Assembly: GCA_003427395.1 (NCBI GenBank)
Contig: BFEA01000006.1
Coordinates: forward strand, 1,089,048 to 1,117,602
Reading direction: 5' to 3'
Origin: Chara braunii
Taxonomy: Eukaryota > Streptophyta > Charophyceae > Charales > Characeae
Length of the DNA stretch: 28,555 bases
The notes below the pieces were generated by a model. It was not told the DNA's origin. It ran no database searches and worked only from the letters and a program-made list of their open reading frames with translations. The position numbers and the translations under genes are program-made. Shown here one piece after another: positions 17,771-26,399 of this stretch (positions are counted from its first letter, which is position 1; the number at the start of each line of letters is the position of its first letter).

Positions 17771-17822
17771 ATGGCTGAGCTAGACATATTCCATAAGTTT
17801 GGGTGGTCTAGCTGTATGCCAT
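17771..17822 (+). other. Constant-loop hairpin 6
   Basis: AGCTAGA pairs with TCTAGCT; ATGGC/GCCAT pair again beyond an internal loop. The loop is the family core. Confidence 0.85.
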
Positions 17823-18105
17823 ATGTCAGCTGGGTATAAGGGGATAAATCATTGAAAGACTATGAACTATTGTTTGCTAATTTGACTTTGGGATGGTGAG
17901 AGTATTTACCTTTGTGGTTTGGCCGGCATGTGACTGAGTGAGGCTACTACTTAGTCTGAGTTTCAGTTTGATAGGTAGTTGCTTTAGTCGCTCGCCACAT
18001 GTTAGAGTCGTAGGAGTTAGTTTCAATTCCTACATTTTCTTAGCTAAGTTTTTTACTAAGATCAATTTTTGCATTTTCTGGGATTTTGTTTTTATACTTG
18101 GTCTT
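17823..18105. other. Spacer between the hairpin cluster and the 120-base units
   Basis: T-rich, without ORF or repeat. It contains a TGAGTTTCAGTTTGATAGG-like stretch and a run of TTTT words. Confidence 0.4.
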
Positions 18106-18106
18106 G

Positions 18107-18665
18107 TATAAATCTTGGTAAACCACTTTCTCTACGGGAAGCGCTGCCGAAATTTCTACAAAACCAAGGAGTTAGTCAAACTTTTTTTTTAGGATCTGAC
18201 TTTTTCTGACTTTCTGGCTTAGTAAAAATCTGGAACAAGTCCTTTTCTAAAGGGAATGCTGCCCAATTTTTTGCTAATTCAGGGAGTTGGACAAAATTAG
18301 ACCCCCAAAAATCAAAGTCATTTTAGAGTCTGAGCTTAGCTTTGTATAAATATTGGAATAACACTTTCTCTACGGGAAGCGCTGTCGAAATTTCTACAAA
18401 TCTAAGAAGTTAGTTAAATTTTGTCTTAGTTGAACTCAGATTTTATGTTTGAGTTCATATCTGACCTAGTATAAATATGGAAAGTCTCATTTTCTAAAGG
18501 GAGTGCTGTCCAAATTTTTACTAGTTCAGGGAGTTAGACAAAATTTGACTTTGGGAAGTCACTGACTATTTATGTTTTCATATTTGGGCGGATATAAACT
18601 CTGAAAAGACATTTTTCCTACGAGGATCGTTGCCGAAATTTCCTTAGTTTAGAGGAGTTAGATTA
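18107..18665 (+). repeat. Five alternating units of about 120 bases (A-B-A-B-A)
   Basis: Each unit opens with a TATAAAT-like box (18107, 18223, 18345, 18470, 18593; spacings 116, 122, 125, 123). About 20-25 bases later comes a conserved block. In A units it is CTACGGGAAGCGCTGCCG then AAATTTC; in B units CTAAAGGGAATGCTGCCC then AATTTTT. All close with a GGAGTTAG-like word. A short stem (CGG/CCG in A, GGG/CCC in B) is kept, with G-T pairs in the second A and B units. There are no ORFs. The two alternating subtypes form a higher-order repeat of about 240 bases. Confidence 0.85.
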
Positions 18666-18671
18666 TATTTC

Positions 18672-18698
18672 AACAGGTGGCGATTCCGGCGATCCACC
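18672..18698 (+). promoter_or_regulatory. Primer-binding-site-like sequence after AACA
   Basis: AACA, then GG, then TGGCGATTCCGGCGATCC resembles the LTR end (…CA) plus tRNA primer-binding site of LTR retrotransposons, which must begin with TGG to match the tRNA CCA tail. The implied tRNA does not carry the invariant C at the expected T-stem position, so the match is weak. GGTGG/CCACC also forms a 5-bp stem around it. Confidence 0.25.
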
Positions 18699-18699
18699 C

Positions 18700-19330
18700 T
18701 GGGTAAGGAAGATGATGCCAAAGGTCTGTTTTTTTTCTTGGGCACGTGCGCAGGGATAGACTTAGGCTTGGTTATCAGGAGGATTTATGTAAGAACAGGG
18801 TATAGGGATTATTCCTTGTGCGCTTATAAGTTTAGCCTGGACATTGGTCTGTTTCGTATTACAGGTTCTTCTTTGAACAATTCGATGATTTTTTGGACGA
18901 GATTCAGCTTTGATCCCACGAGGATCACATTCTGTTATCACTGATAACATATCGGTTGCCGACTCGTCGGTTTACGATTCAACTCCTATCCACTCCTGCC
19001 ACTCAACCTAAAGGCTTTAGCCTTGTGATTTAAACTGTTTTGTTGTGTTTTCACCCGGACTTTATTTGAATGACCATTTAAAAAAAAATACCGAGTATTT
19101 TATTTGAGGAGTTGCACAAGAGTGAGGCTTGTATGGCTAAAAGCAAGGTGTGTGAGTGCAGAGAATGGTTGAAGTTGACCCCGTGTAGTGCATGGACTTT
19201 TTGGTTGGATCTTTGATGTGATTGCAGGTATGTTTGTGGTTCGAACTTTGAATATGGCCATCTGTGACCACATATATATGGCTGAGAGGAGTCCCACTGT
19301 GACTGTGAGAAGTGATCGTCCTATATTAAT
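18700..19330. other. No gene recognised
   Basis: Short frames only. One 68-codon plus-strand frame (18738-18944) starts with TTG and has no domain. GCAG/GTATGT near 19225 is donor-like without a convincing exon. Confidence 0.4.
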
Positions 19331-19344
19331 AACCCTTCTTCATA

Positions 19345-19348
19345 TATG

Positions 19349-19389
<41 letters not shown>
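19345..19389. repeat. (TA)n microsatellite
   Basis: TATGTATG then uninterrupted TA units. Confidence 0.95.
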
Positions 19390-19392
<3 letters not shown>

Positions 19393-19614
19393 TATGGCTT
19401 GCGTGTTTTCGCGCGGTCTACTGGGGCCACGCGTAAGGGTTAAACAGATTTTGCTTTTGGGAGAAAAGGGAGATCCCCTTTTATATGCTTTTCTTTTTAT
19501 AGTTTTATAGTTGGACGTTGTAGTTCGTGGCAGCCGTCAAAGTCAAACCCCTTGACTTCGCTCCAGGCCCTAGATGATGGAGCTGGTCTCCAGAGCGATA
19601 CGAGACGATTGTCA

Positions 19615-19653
19615 CCACAGGTATGAACCTGCACACACAGGTATGAACCTGTG
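19615..19653. repeat. Two direct copies of a palindromic 17-mer
   Basis: ACAGGTATGAACCTG occurs twice in tandem, and each copy is itself an imperfect palindrome (CAGGT/ACCTG). It may be a regulatory-site pair or a tiny tandem duplication. Confidence 0.6.
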
Positions 19654-20429
19654 TACCACCCACTCTTCGTAGGGTGCAGAAGAGGGTGTGGTCTTCAACC
19701 GTATTGGGCGGTTGTCCAGCATCGAGAGATTAACCCTCAAAGCGAGTATCAGCCGACCCTTGAGTGTCGAATGCGACCCTCGAGATTAACGAGGACCGCG
19801 TGAGTATGGGTACTACACAGTACGCCATCATTGCGACCGCTTGCATACGCTTGCATTACGAGTCAATATGAGTTAGCCCTGCGTCCGCTCGGTTTTATAC
19901 TAAGTCTCGCGCGCGATGCCTATCCGATTTCCACATCGGAGAGTTATGGGACGGCTACTAAGGGACTAGGAGTGTTGTCGCGTTGTTTGTTCAGTGTCGT
20001 TCTGTAAATATATATGTATGTACTTGTATGTGTGCGTGTGTATTTTTATTTTTATGTTTTTTATAGTGGAGTGCGAGTGGTGTGTGGGATGCGTTCTAGT
20101 CGACCGACGACGAGTCGCACTTGGGACCTCAGCCCCCCAAGATGTCAGTTCGCGTACGGGTCCGAGAGAGGCATATTACCGCGCGTACCCGCTATGCTAC
20201 AGAGAACGAGAAACGCCCTCGGCTGGTCCACCTCTGCGATTGCAGCTGATCAGCTTTCGTGCTGTGGACTGGTAGCTCGGCGGGGATACGCCCACCTAAG
20301 GGAGGTGAGGTGGAGGTAAGTCGTGCCTCGCGTAGGCCTTATCCTGTCGTAGGGGTTCGCGAGAGGTATGGCTGGCACACTCGGCCGGAGCGGCTTGCGG
20401 AAGCGCCATGTATAATTTGCGACAAGGAT
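19654..20429. other. No gene recognised with confidence
   Basis: Coding-like minus-strand sequence continues to about 20296 in another frame and may be the downstream end of the broken gene at 20430-21757. GAG/GTAAGTCG at 20310 is a donor-like site on the plus strand. Nothing further. Confidence 0.4.
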
Positions 20430-21757
20430 CTAGTCCAACTCCTGCGTGACGCGGCCTGGAGGGTCCCGCGCTGCCTCGTGCGGTGCCGGACCGATGCGCT
20501 CGACAACGCACAATATGTATCTGATCAGACGGTCGTATTCAACTCCTACCCAAAGCCTGGTCACTCGCACGTCCCTCACCGCTTGTCGAGTACACTCTGC
20601 TTTCTCGATCACACCGAGTCTCGCTAGGTGTTCTGCTTGCATCACTACACAGGCCACCGATCCATCTAACTTCCCCACGACATGTAAGGAAAACTTATTA
20701 TTGGAATACAGAGTGGTACTGCTCATTGTCTCCTATGATTGCTCTGTTGCCCCTCCCACACTCTCCTTTTCTTTCGGGTCTGTAGCCTCTAACGACTCCT
20801 TCGACCGTTCTATCGATTCTAACGACTGCCCCGATTCCTCGCAGTTACGATCTCTCGTCTTCACGTTTTTCTGAGAATCTAATCGCCACCTCCTGAAAAC
20901 TCTTTGTCTTCTCTAAAGAGACTCTCTAGTCCCCTCGTTACTGCTTCTATTCTATGCAGTTCCCTTTCACTCTTGCTTGTTTCACAGTCCCGAATTTTGT
21001 TGCCCATCTTCTTGACTCGCTTTAATACCGGTTCTATAACACGCTCCTCGACTCTCTTCACCCTCTCGTCTACATTTTTCATTCTCAACTGCCCATCTCT
21101 CTCTATGTTCAGAGAGTCTCTCACATCTTACTTCGAGCCTCCGTCGGCATCTCGTCTCGAACAATCTCTATGCGTACAACCCCTTTACGCAGACAACCAC
21201 TTCATATACCATCCACCTCTGTGTTGTTATTTCCCTCATCGCTCTTATCATCTGCTCTCGTATGACATCCTCCGCAAGTTCTCTGCACTCGCTGTCCGAC
21301 AACTCCTCATTTATACTCCCCTCAGGAGAATCTGTAGCGTTCCGTCGTCGCGTGCTAAGTGTCTAGAAACCGCTTACGCACACGGCAGTCATTGCAAGGA
21401 AGACTCATATCGCTCGTCAGCAGGCTGACGACTTGTCACTATTCCGTGAGCGACCACTCGAGGATTTATATCATCGACACTCCTCCATGAATCGGAACCT
21501 CTACGATCCCACCGGAGAGAGTACGAAGCTCGGAATCTATGTCGGTACAGCGCTGGCTCGCGCTCTGTCATGTCAACGGAATCCGAATCATACTCTGCTC
21601 CTCGCCTCCGTAACCGTCTCATCAAAGAACAGCTTTGCGCGTTGTCGGAGGGCGCGGTGTCCCGGCCCTCCTCTGTGCCTGACTTCTGCTCAGTACCAGC
21701 TCCTCGCTTTGACACCCGCGACTCATCAGGTAGTTCCCGAACCTCCAAGGCCCTCTT
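20430..21757 (-). pseudogene. Broken minus-strand gene with coiled coil, possibly gag/protease of an LTR element
   Basis: On the minus strand, four protein-like pieces follow one another in different frames. First is an Arg/Asp/Ser-rich N-terminal piece (21757-21389). Next is an acidic helix-rich piece (about 21360-21180). Third is a 70-residue coiled coil of Arg/Glu/Val heptads (21127-20879). Last is a Ser/Glu-rich linker running into a 98-codon ATG frame (20880-20430). The last piece is interrupted by an in-frame TAG at 20735-20733. It holds a Leu-Asp-Gly-Ser-Val stretch followed by an Ala-x-x-Leu-Gly pattern, weakly like a retropepsin whose Asp-Thr/Ser-Gly triad lacks one residue. The N-terminal piece is shared with R1 copy 1 (minus strand, 388-262). 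Small introns could explain some breaks. No reverse transcriptase or integrase is visible. Confidence 0.45.
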
Positions 21758-22605
21758 AGTATGCTAGGCTATACCCTGCTATGGACCAGCCCAGTTGGCG
21801 CCTGCCCTCAGCAAAAGGGGTGCGCCACTAGACTTTCCATTGGTCCACGCAGGCTCGGCGTCCTGCTGTACAGCAGAGCACTACTGGCCTGAGTTCCTGT
21901 TTTAGTTCGGGGTAGTAATGATGTCATAACGCCCTTTCCCTCTCGACTTTATTATTATTTTATTGTTATTATTTAACTTTCCTTTTCACTCGATTCGTCA
22001 TACTCGGTTTTCATTTCGGTCTGAGTTATTTCGTGGGGCCAACGGCTCAATTTTTGAACCTTGGTTGTCGTCTGATGGCCTGACCGCTCGTAGTTGAAGT
22101 GACCGTCGGGTCTTGATGGTCGCTATCCGGACCAGATGTAGGGGCGTGATACGATAATCTGTGCGGCCTTCTCAACCGCGCGTTGGACTCTTATGGCTGG
22201 GTTACATGGTAGGCGTGGTGGCAACGGTCACTGTCGGAAAGAGGAAGATGCGAAAAGAAGGAAAGAGGGAAAGGGTCGAGTATTGAGTTATGGATCTGGG
22301 CTTAGGTTTGTATTGCTGTCTTAGAGCCTTGGTGTCGGACGGAGTTTAGTGAGGTCGCGGCGCAAGAGGACTCCGAAACGTCGTTTCCCCTTTCCTAGTG
22401 ATGTCATTATTATTATTGTTAATTATTAATACTAATACTATTATTTCTATTATTAACCTCTTTATTTCGATTTCCCCTTCTGTCGTTTTACGAGGGGTCG
22501 ACGGTTCGTTTATGGACCTTGAGTACAGACTAGTGGCTTAGACTGGCCCGGCCTCTCGCTTCTTACCTTGTGACTGAACTGTTCGGTTGGAAGCCGCGCG
22601 TGGGA

Positions 22606-22790
22606 CCCCAAAAGAGGGGCAGCCCGCGGCCGCATTCGTAGGAGGCTTATCACCTCCCTCGGAAGGTCATAAGCCCCCTCCTTGCCATCGGACACGGGTT
22701 CCCGGTAGAAATAGGCCGACGACTTGTTTTGAGGATGGAGGTGTGGCCGCTGATATCCCGTTATGGGACCTCTACGTAGGTCACAGTCAC
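22606..22790 (+). repeat. Most conserved block of R1
   Basis: Corresponds to 981-1180. It opens with CCCC-AAAAGA-GGGG, a 4-bp GC stem kept in both copies, and runs about 180 bases without an indel. The frame through it is open in both copies, but most changes alter the amino acid, so conservation looks like DNA or RNA constraint or recent common origin rather than protein selection. Confidence 0.6.
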
Positions 22791-22961
22791 TTCCCGAGTG
22801 GGCTGGCGCTAGGATCGCGGACGTACTGTCTTTGCGTTCCGTTCTCCCTGCCTTATTTCATTCTACTAAACTATGATCTACAAAATTATTGAGAGGCAGA
22901 ATTATGAAAGTCTATTTGAACCCCTCGTTTAGAGAGCAGGGATCGTGGTAGTTGGTGACCC

Positions 22962-22968
22962 TATAAAA
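22962..22968 (+). promoter_or_regulatory. TATA box of R1 copy 2
   Basis: TATAAAA, 225 bases before the ATG at 23187, aligned with TATAAGG in copy 1. Confidence 0.45.
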
Positions 22969-23186
22969 AAGGGGGAGGCGAGCATCTGGGGATCCAGGTG
23001 TGAGCTATCTCACCTCACTGGTGGATGAAAGACTAGGAGGGCTGAGTTGTGGTGTGAGAGTGTGAGATAGTGCTGTTCGGATGTGTTTGTGCTAAGTGTT
23101 TTGCCGGGTCTGTCTCAAGCCGCTGTGTCCTCTCGGACTACGTCGTCTTAGTACCGGTGTGCAGGCCAGCCAAAAGGGGAGTGACC

Positions 23187-23447
23187 ATGGTACGTAGCAG
23201 CGGGTTGTATGGCTACAGGCCAAGGTGTCTCCAGACCCTCTGTAGATGGGAGCGGATGTCAGGAGATGGGCCTACGGTAACAGCCATGCTGGACTACAGC
23301 TACGGCAGGCGGGAGGCGAAGCTGAGGATAAATGTAGAGGGGGGAAAAGAGGAGGAGATGAGGACGGACCCAAACCTGCAGATGGCAATTACGGAGGCTA
23401 AGGACCGATGTCGGAGCAAACACCCTTACAAGTGTATTTGCTCATGA
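23187..23447 (+). CDS. Small conserved ORF of repeat R1, copy 2
   Basis: 86 codons from ATG. It aligns gap-free over 74 codons with the ORF at 1566 (38 identities) with many silent differences, as described there. After Cys-Arg-Ser the copies part: this one ends within 10 codons, whereas copy 1 continues. The context ACCATGG around the start is favourable. Function is unknown; the two copies define a family that should be found elsewhere in the same genome. Confidence 0.5.
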   Translation: MVRSSGLYGYRPRCLQTLCRWERMSGDGPTVTAMLDYSYGRREAKLRINVEGGKEEEMRTDPNLQMAITEAKDRCRSKHPYKCICS

Positions 23448-24240
23448 TTTTGCATTCGACATAATACCAACGCCGGTTACCTTACCAAGGGTAGTCAAGA
23501 GTGAAGAATAAAAGCTTTCGGCACGACGCCGTGAAGTGAATTCCTCGACCATTGGAGCCGGGACTACCTACGGAAAAGTGTCGTCACTACACCAAGCAAC
23601 GACTACCGGTATTGGGTTTCTAGAAATATCAACTTTGTCTTCTTCTGCTCAGCCTCGAGGAACCGGCGCATCAACCCTTATATAGTGTGGTACCGATCTG
23701 CCAGCTACTTGAGTGTTTTCCCCGCCACTACCCTCAATGTCACGGCCACGGGTAAGTACAGGCCTTCGGGCTTTCCGTGCAAACAAAGTGTCCTTACGGG
23801 TCACACACACACTCAAGCCGACAAGCACTCAGGCAGAAACACAAACCAACAAGCGTACACACACACAAAGCTAGGAATGGGCCTGGTCCACTAGTCGGGA
23901 TAGGCCCGAATGTTGTACTTATACAAGAGTTGCTCCTTTTTTTTTTGAAGTAGGAGCTAACTCAGTAGGTATAGGTATGAATTGTCAAGCTACAGATTCG
24001 GGGATTGAGTCCACCTGACCTTTGAGCTAGTCACTTTTTGTCAAGGACCACCCGAACGTTTTTCACCCGGGCTCAGTTGGTCGTGACCTTGGTTTTGTGA
24101 CAGGATAGAGTTAGAGCCCGTTGTGACAGTTGGCACAACGGGGTAGATATTAGTTGGATTCTCCTTTACCTTTTTCCCTTTTCCCTTTTATTATTATTTA
24201 GTTAGATTCGTTTTTCTTTTTTTTAATTATTTATTACTTC
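23448..24240. other. No gene recognised
   Basis: An AATAAA near 23507 and CACGG/GTAAGTACAGG at 23750 are the only signals. A CA-rich patch lies at 23800-23870, an 11-base T run at about 23937 and T-rich DNA at 24160-24240. One plus-strand frame (23685-23894) is biased by the CA patch. Confidence 0.4.
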
Positions 24241-24244
24241 TTTA

Positions 24245-24476
24245 TTGTTGGTTTTTAGGCCCCGTTCGAATCTCTCGCACCCTCGCCTTAGTGAATCCAC
24301 CTCCGGAATCGCGGGTGATTCAGTCGAGGAGTTAATAAGAATTGCATACGATCTAGCCACTAAGGATTACAGCGCGGCGTCGCGGAGACCTGGCTCAAGG
24401 GAAAACGACCTGGGAGTATGGGAGGAAAAAAAAAAAAAGGAAGAAAAGCAATCGAAGGCGAGGGGAGGGGGATATC
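24245..24476 (+). CDS. Possible 5' exon before introner-like element a
   Basis: A plus-strand frame with protein-like, acidic-helical composition for its first 55 codons, then a Lys/Glu-rich stretch from a purine tract. It reaches a donor-like GTGAGT at 24477. Splicing at that donor to the acceptor at 24878 does not keep this frame, although another frame through the purine tract would. Exon status is therefore uncertain. The frame starts at CTG or TTG rather than ATG. Confidence 0.25.
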
Positions 24477-24878
24477 GTGAGTACTCCGGAAAGCGGGAGA
24501 TCACGTGAAATCGGTAGAAAGAGAGCAGAGGAAGAGGAAGAAGAAGAAGAAGAAGGAGAAGAAGGAAGAGGAGAAAGGAGAGAGGAGAAGGTGGGGGGAA
24601 ACGATATTCGCCTGGCCATATCACCGCCGGTGGCCTCGCGAGTTGGGCTTGTCATTCGCCCGACCTCGTTGGAACATACGGAGGTAGCATGCATAAACAT
24701 AGGAAATGGTAAGCGGGAGGCGGACAAAATATTACCAGAAGGGGAGATAGAAGGAAGAAGAAGAAGAAGAAGAAGAAGAAGAAGAAGAAGGAAGGAAGGA
24801 AGAGGAGAAGGAAGTATCGGAAAGAAGGACGAGGATAAGGAAGAGAAGAAGAAGGAAAAGAGCTCGGGCACTTACCAG
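24477..24878 (+). mobile_element. Introner-like element a (402 bp)
   Basis: Begins GTGAGTAC and ends GCACTTACC plus AG, giving imperfect inverted termini that double as splice donor and acceptor. It contains GAA repeats (24540-24590, 24755-24800) like its neighbours. Confidence 0.4.
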
Positions 24879-25565
24879 CGAAACGAGGAGCGTCCGACTG
24901 ACGACGACGACGAGAGAGAAAGAACAGGTAAGTTTCAAATCTCTCGGCTAACTTCATGGTACTCCCGCCGAGAAAGGCAAAAAACGAATGAATCTTCCAC
25001 CACATCCGGGAGGTATATGCCATCGCTTGTGTTGTTGCTATTGCGCCTTCGTCGTTGTACGCCCGTTGTAGCGTCTTCGTCCCCACTCATCCGCCGACTT
25101 GTCGGTTATGTACACTCGTTTGTATGTTTGAGTATGTATGTGTGTATGTGTGTATGTGAGTGTCAACCTCGCGGCGGGCTTCGCTCCGTTTTCATCGATA
25201 GGACGAGTGAAGCCAAATGAATCTTCTGCGAGTACATGGAGGTATACAATGCCACACTTGTTTGATGTGTGTGGGTGTGTGAGAAAGAGAGAAATTTCTA
25301 TCGAATGGGATGAGCAAAAAGGATTGAATCTAATGATAAGAGAGTAGAAATATGCACTACCTTTGTGTGTGAGTGTGTGTACAGGCGTGTGTGTGCATAT
25401 GTGCGTGTGTGTGCGTGTGCATATGTAGGTGTGTGTGTGTGTGTGTGTGAAAGAAGGAAGAGAAAGAGAGAGGGAGGAGGAAAAGAGAGAGACTTACCAG
25501 ATTGCCCGATGATCTACGTTGAAATCAGGCAGCGAATCCCCGGATATAACATACCCTCATTTTGA
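24879..25565 (+). CDS. Two-exon gene end spliced across an introner-like element
   Basis: Exon 24879-24927 (acidic, Asp/Glu/Arg-rich) and exon 25501-25565 join in frame when the 573-base segment 24928-25500 is removed (GTAAGT...CCAG), and the frame then ends at TGA. The 38-residue piece shows no domain; its 5' part should lie upstream of element a. The in-frame junction is the best support for element b acting as an intron. The short exon length makes chance agreement possible (about one in three). Confidence 0.35.
24928..25500 (+). mobile_element. Introner-like element b (573 bp)
   Basis: Ends are GTAAGT (24928) and ACTTACC (25492-25498) followed by AG; the exon base before it makes GGTAAGT/ACTTACC a 7-bp inverted terminus. 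AG lies on both sides (…ACAG | AG…), as a 2-bp target duplication would leave. Its first 110 bases resemble element d, and it carries a second internal copy of the GAATGAATCTTC...GGTATAC block (about 25218-25270), GT repeats and a GA-rich 3' end. Confidence 0.6.
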
Positions 25566-25620
25566 CTGGATCTAACCGGATAGATAGTATGAATACGTTT
25601 ACATTACCCATATTACTATT

Positions 25621-25640
25621 ATTATTATTATTATTATTAA
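25621..25640. repeat. (ATT)n microsatellite
   Basis: Short ATT run after the stop at 25565. Confidence 0.9.
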
Positions 25641-25677
25641 TTTTATTTATACTTTTAACGAGTAGCTACGATTATGA

Positions 25678-25877
25678 CTATGTAAGTTCGAGGCAAACGA
25701 AGGAAGAAGAGTATTGCGGGAAAAGATAAGGATATCGCGGGAATGGAGAAAATGTACCACAAGAAAAGGAGAAAGAAAACAACGAGAAGGAGAAGAACGT
25801 TGCGGGAAAGGAGGCTAATGTAGAGGGGGAAGCAGAAGAAGAAAGGAGGAGAGAGAAAAGGGGGGGGGGTGACTTAC
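25678..25877 (-). mobile_element. Introner-like element c (200 bp)
   Basis: On the minus strand it begins GTAAGTCACC after an exon-like GAGGAAG and ends CTTACATAG. On the plus strand the ends read GTAAGT and ACTTACC, the same inverted pair. The interior is purine-rich on the plus strand, like the 3' parts of b and d. Confidence 0.5.
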
Positions 25878-25961
25878 CTTCCTCACATTCGACGAAGGCG
25901 AGTTCCAAGCATAGGTTTGGGGACCTTGTACTTGAGTCACGGGGGGGGGCTCTCTGCGCAT
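25878..25961 (-). CDS. Possible first exon before element c, minus strand
   Basis: ATG at 25961 opens 28 codons (Pro, Gln, Ser-rich) ending exactly at the GAAG/GTAAGTC donor; another frame is also open. The plus strand over 25982-26190 is open too, with a GGAAG/GTAAGT donor at 26191, so strand is unresolved. Confidence 0.2.
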
Positions 25962-25981
25962 GATTTCGATGTGCTTCAAGT

Positions 25982-26190
25982 TTTGTCTGGGAGATGGGCT
26001 TTACTGATGGACTACAGATGATCTTTGCACCACGGTTCAGGCCTCGAGCCGTCCCTCTCAAAGGGGATCACCACCCGCCCAGTGCGCGTCGTGCCAATCA
26101 TTCACCCATGGCCTGGTCTCGATATGATGCGCATCATGAACGGATTGTACTACGATGCTGCTCCGTTGCATTTGGTTATGAGCTCGGAAG
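25982..26190 (+). CDS. Possible exon ending at element d, plus strand
   Basis: Two plus-strand frames are open up to GGAAG/GTAAGT; one begins with ATG at 25994 and has natural composition. On this strand element d ends CTTACCTG, without an AG at its edge, so the acceptor would have to lie further on. Low confidence. Confidence 0.2.
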
Positions 26191-26353
26191 GTAAGTCTTC
26201 AACCTCACAGTTGCCTTCATGGTGCTTCCATCGAATAAGATGTGCAAAATTGAATGCATATACCGCCGGAACACAAAAGTGTACACTGCCACGCTTTTGT
26301 GTGTGTGTATGTGAGAAAAAAAGAGAGAGAGAGAAGGAGAGAGAGCTCTTACC
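26190..26353 (+). mobile_element. Introner-like element d (164 bp)
   Basis: Starts GGTAAGT, ends CTCTTACC. Its first part matches element b: TTCAA-CTC, CTTCATGGT, then GTATA/GTACA...TGCCA-CGCTT-TGTGTG, a GT run and a GA-rich 3' end. It is a short version of b lacking the internal duplication. Confidence 0.55.
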
Positions 26354-26399
26354 TGGGCGCACGCACGCTACACCGACGAATCCAATGAGTCGCTTGCCT

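Larger units (their letters stand above)
21640..23420 (+). repeat. Dispersed repeat R1, copy 2
   Basis: Same blocks as 262-1800, in the same order, plus an extra internal duplication. An ATT-rich stretch followed by a TTTTCGTC...GGCCTGA-like block occurs at about 21945-22100 and again at 22405-22580; copy 1 has it once (810-960). Coding-like sequence reads outward from both ends: minus strand to the left of 21760 and plus strand from 23187. A single LTR would normally have element sequence on one side only, so a divergent arrangement or a tandem element remnant is possible. Confidence 0.7.

Noticed and set aside
17146-17822. CRISPR-like reading of the six hairpins
   Set aside because: Spacing is irregular (62-275), the repeated part is the loop and not a repeat between spacers, and no cas-like genes are present.
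20446-21428. Plus-strand ORFs of 142 and 174 codons
   Set aside because: They are Ser/Leu/Thr/Pro-rich antisense shadows of the charged, coiled-coil minus-strand pieces, which look far more protein-like.
21796-21812. Lysine-tRNA primer-binding site in R1 (TGGCGCC)
   Set aside because: Similarity ends after seven bases and the sequence is explained by the conserved hairpin with GCGCCA.
24367-24938. Minus-strand Leu/Ser/Phe-rich ORFs
   Set aside because: Translations of the GAA/GGA purine tracts in the opposite direction.
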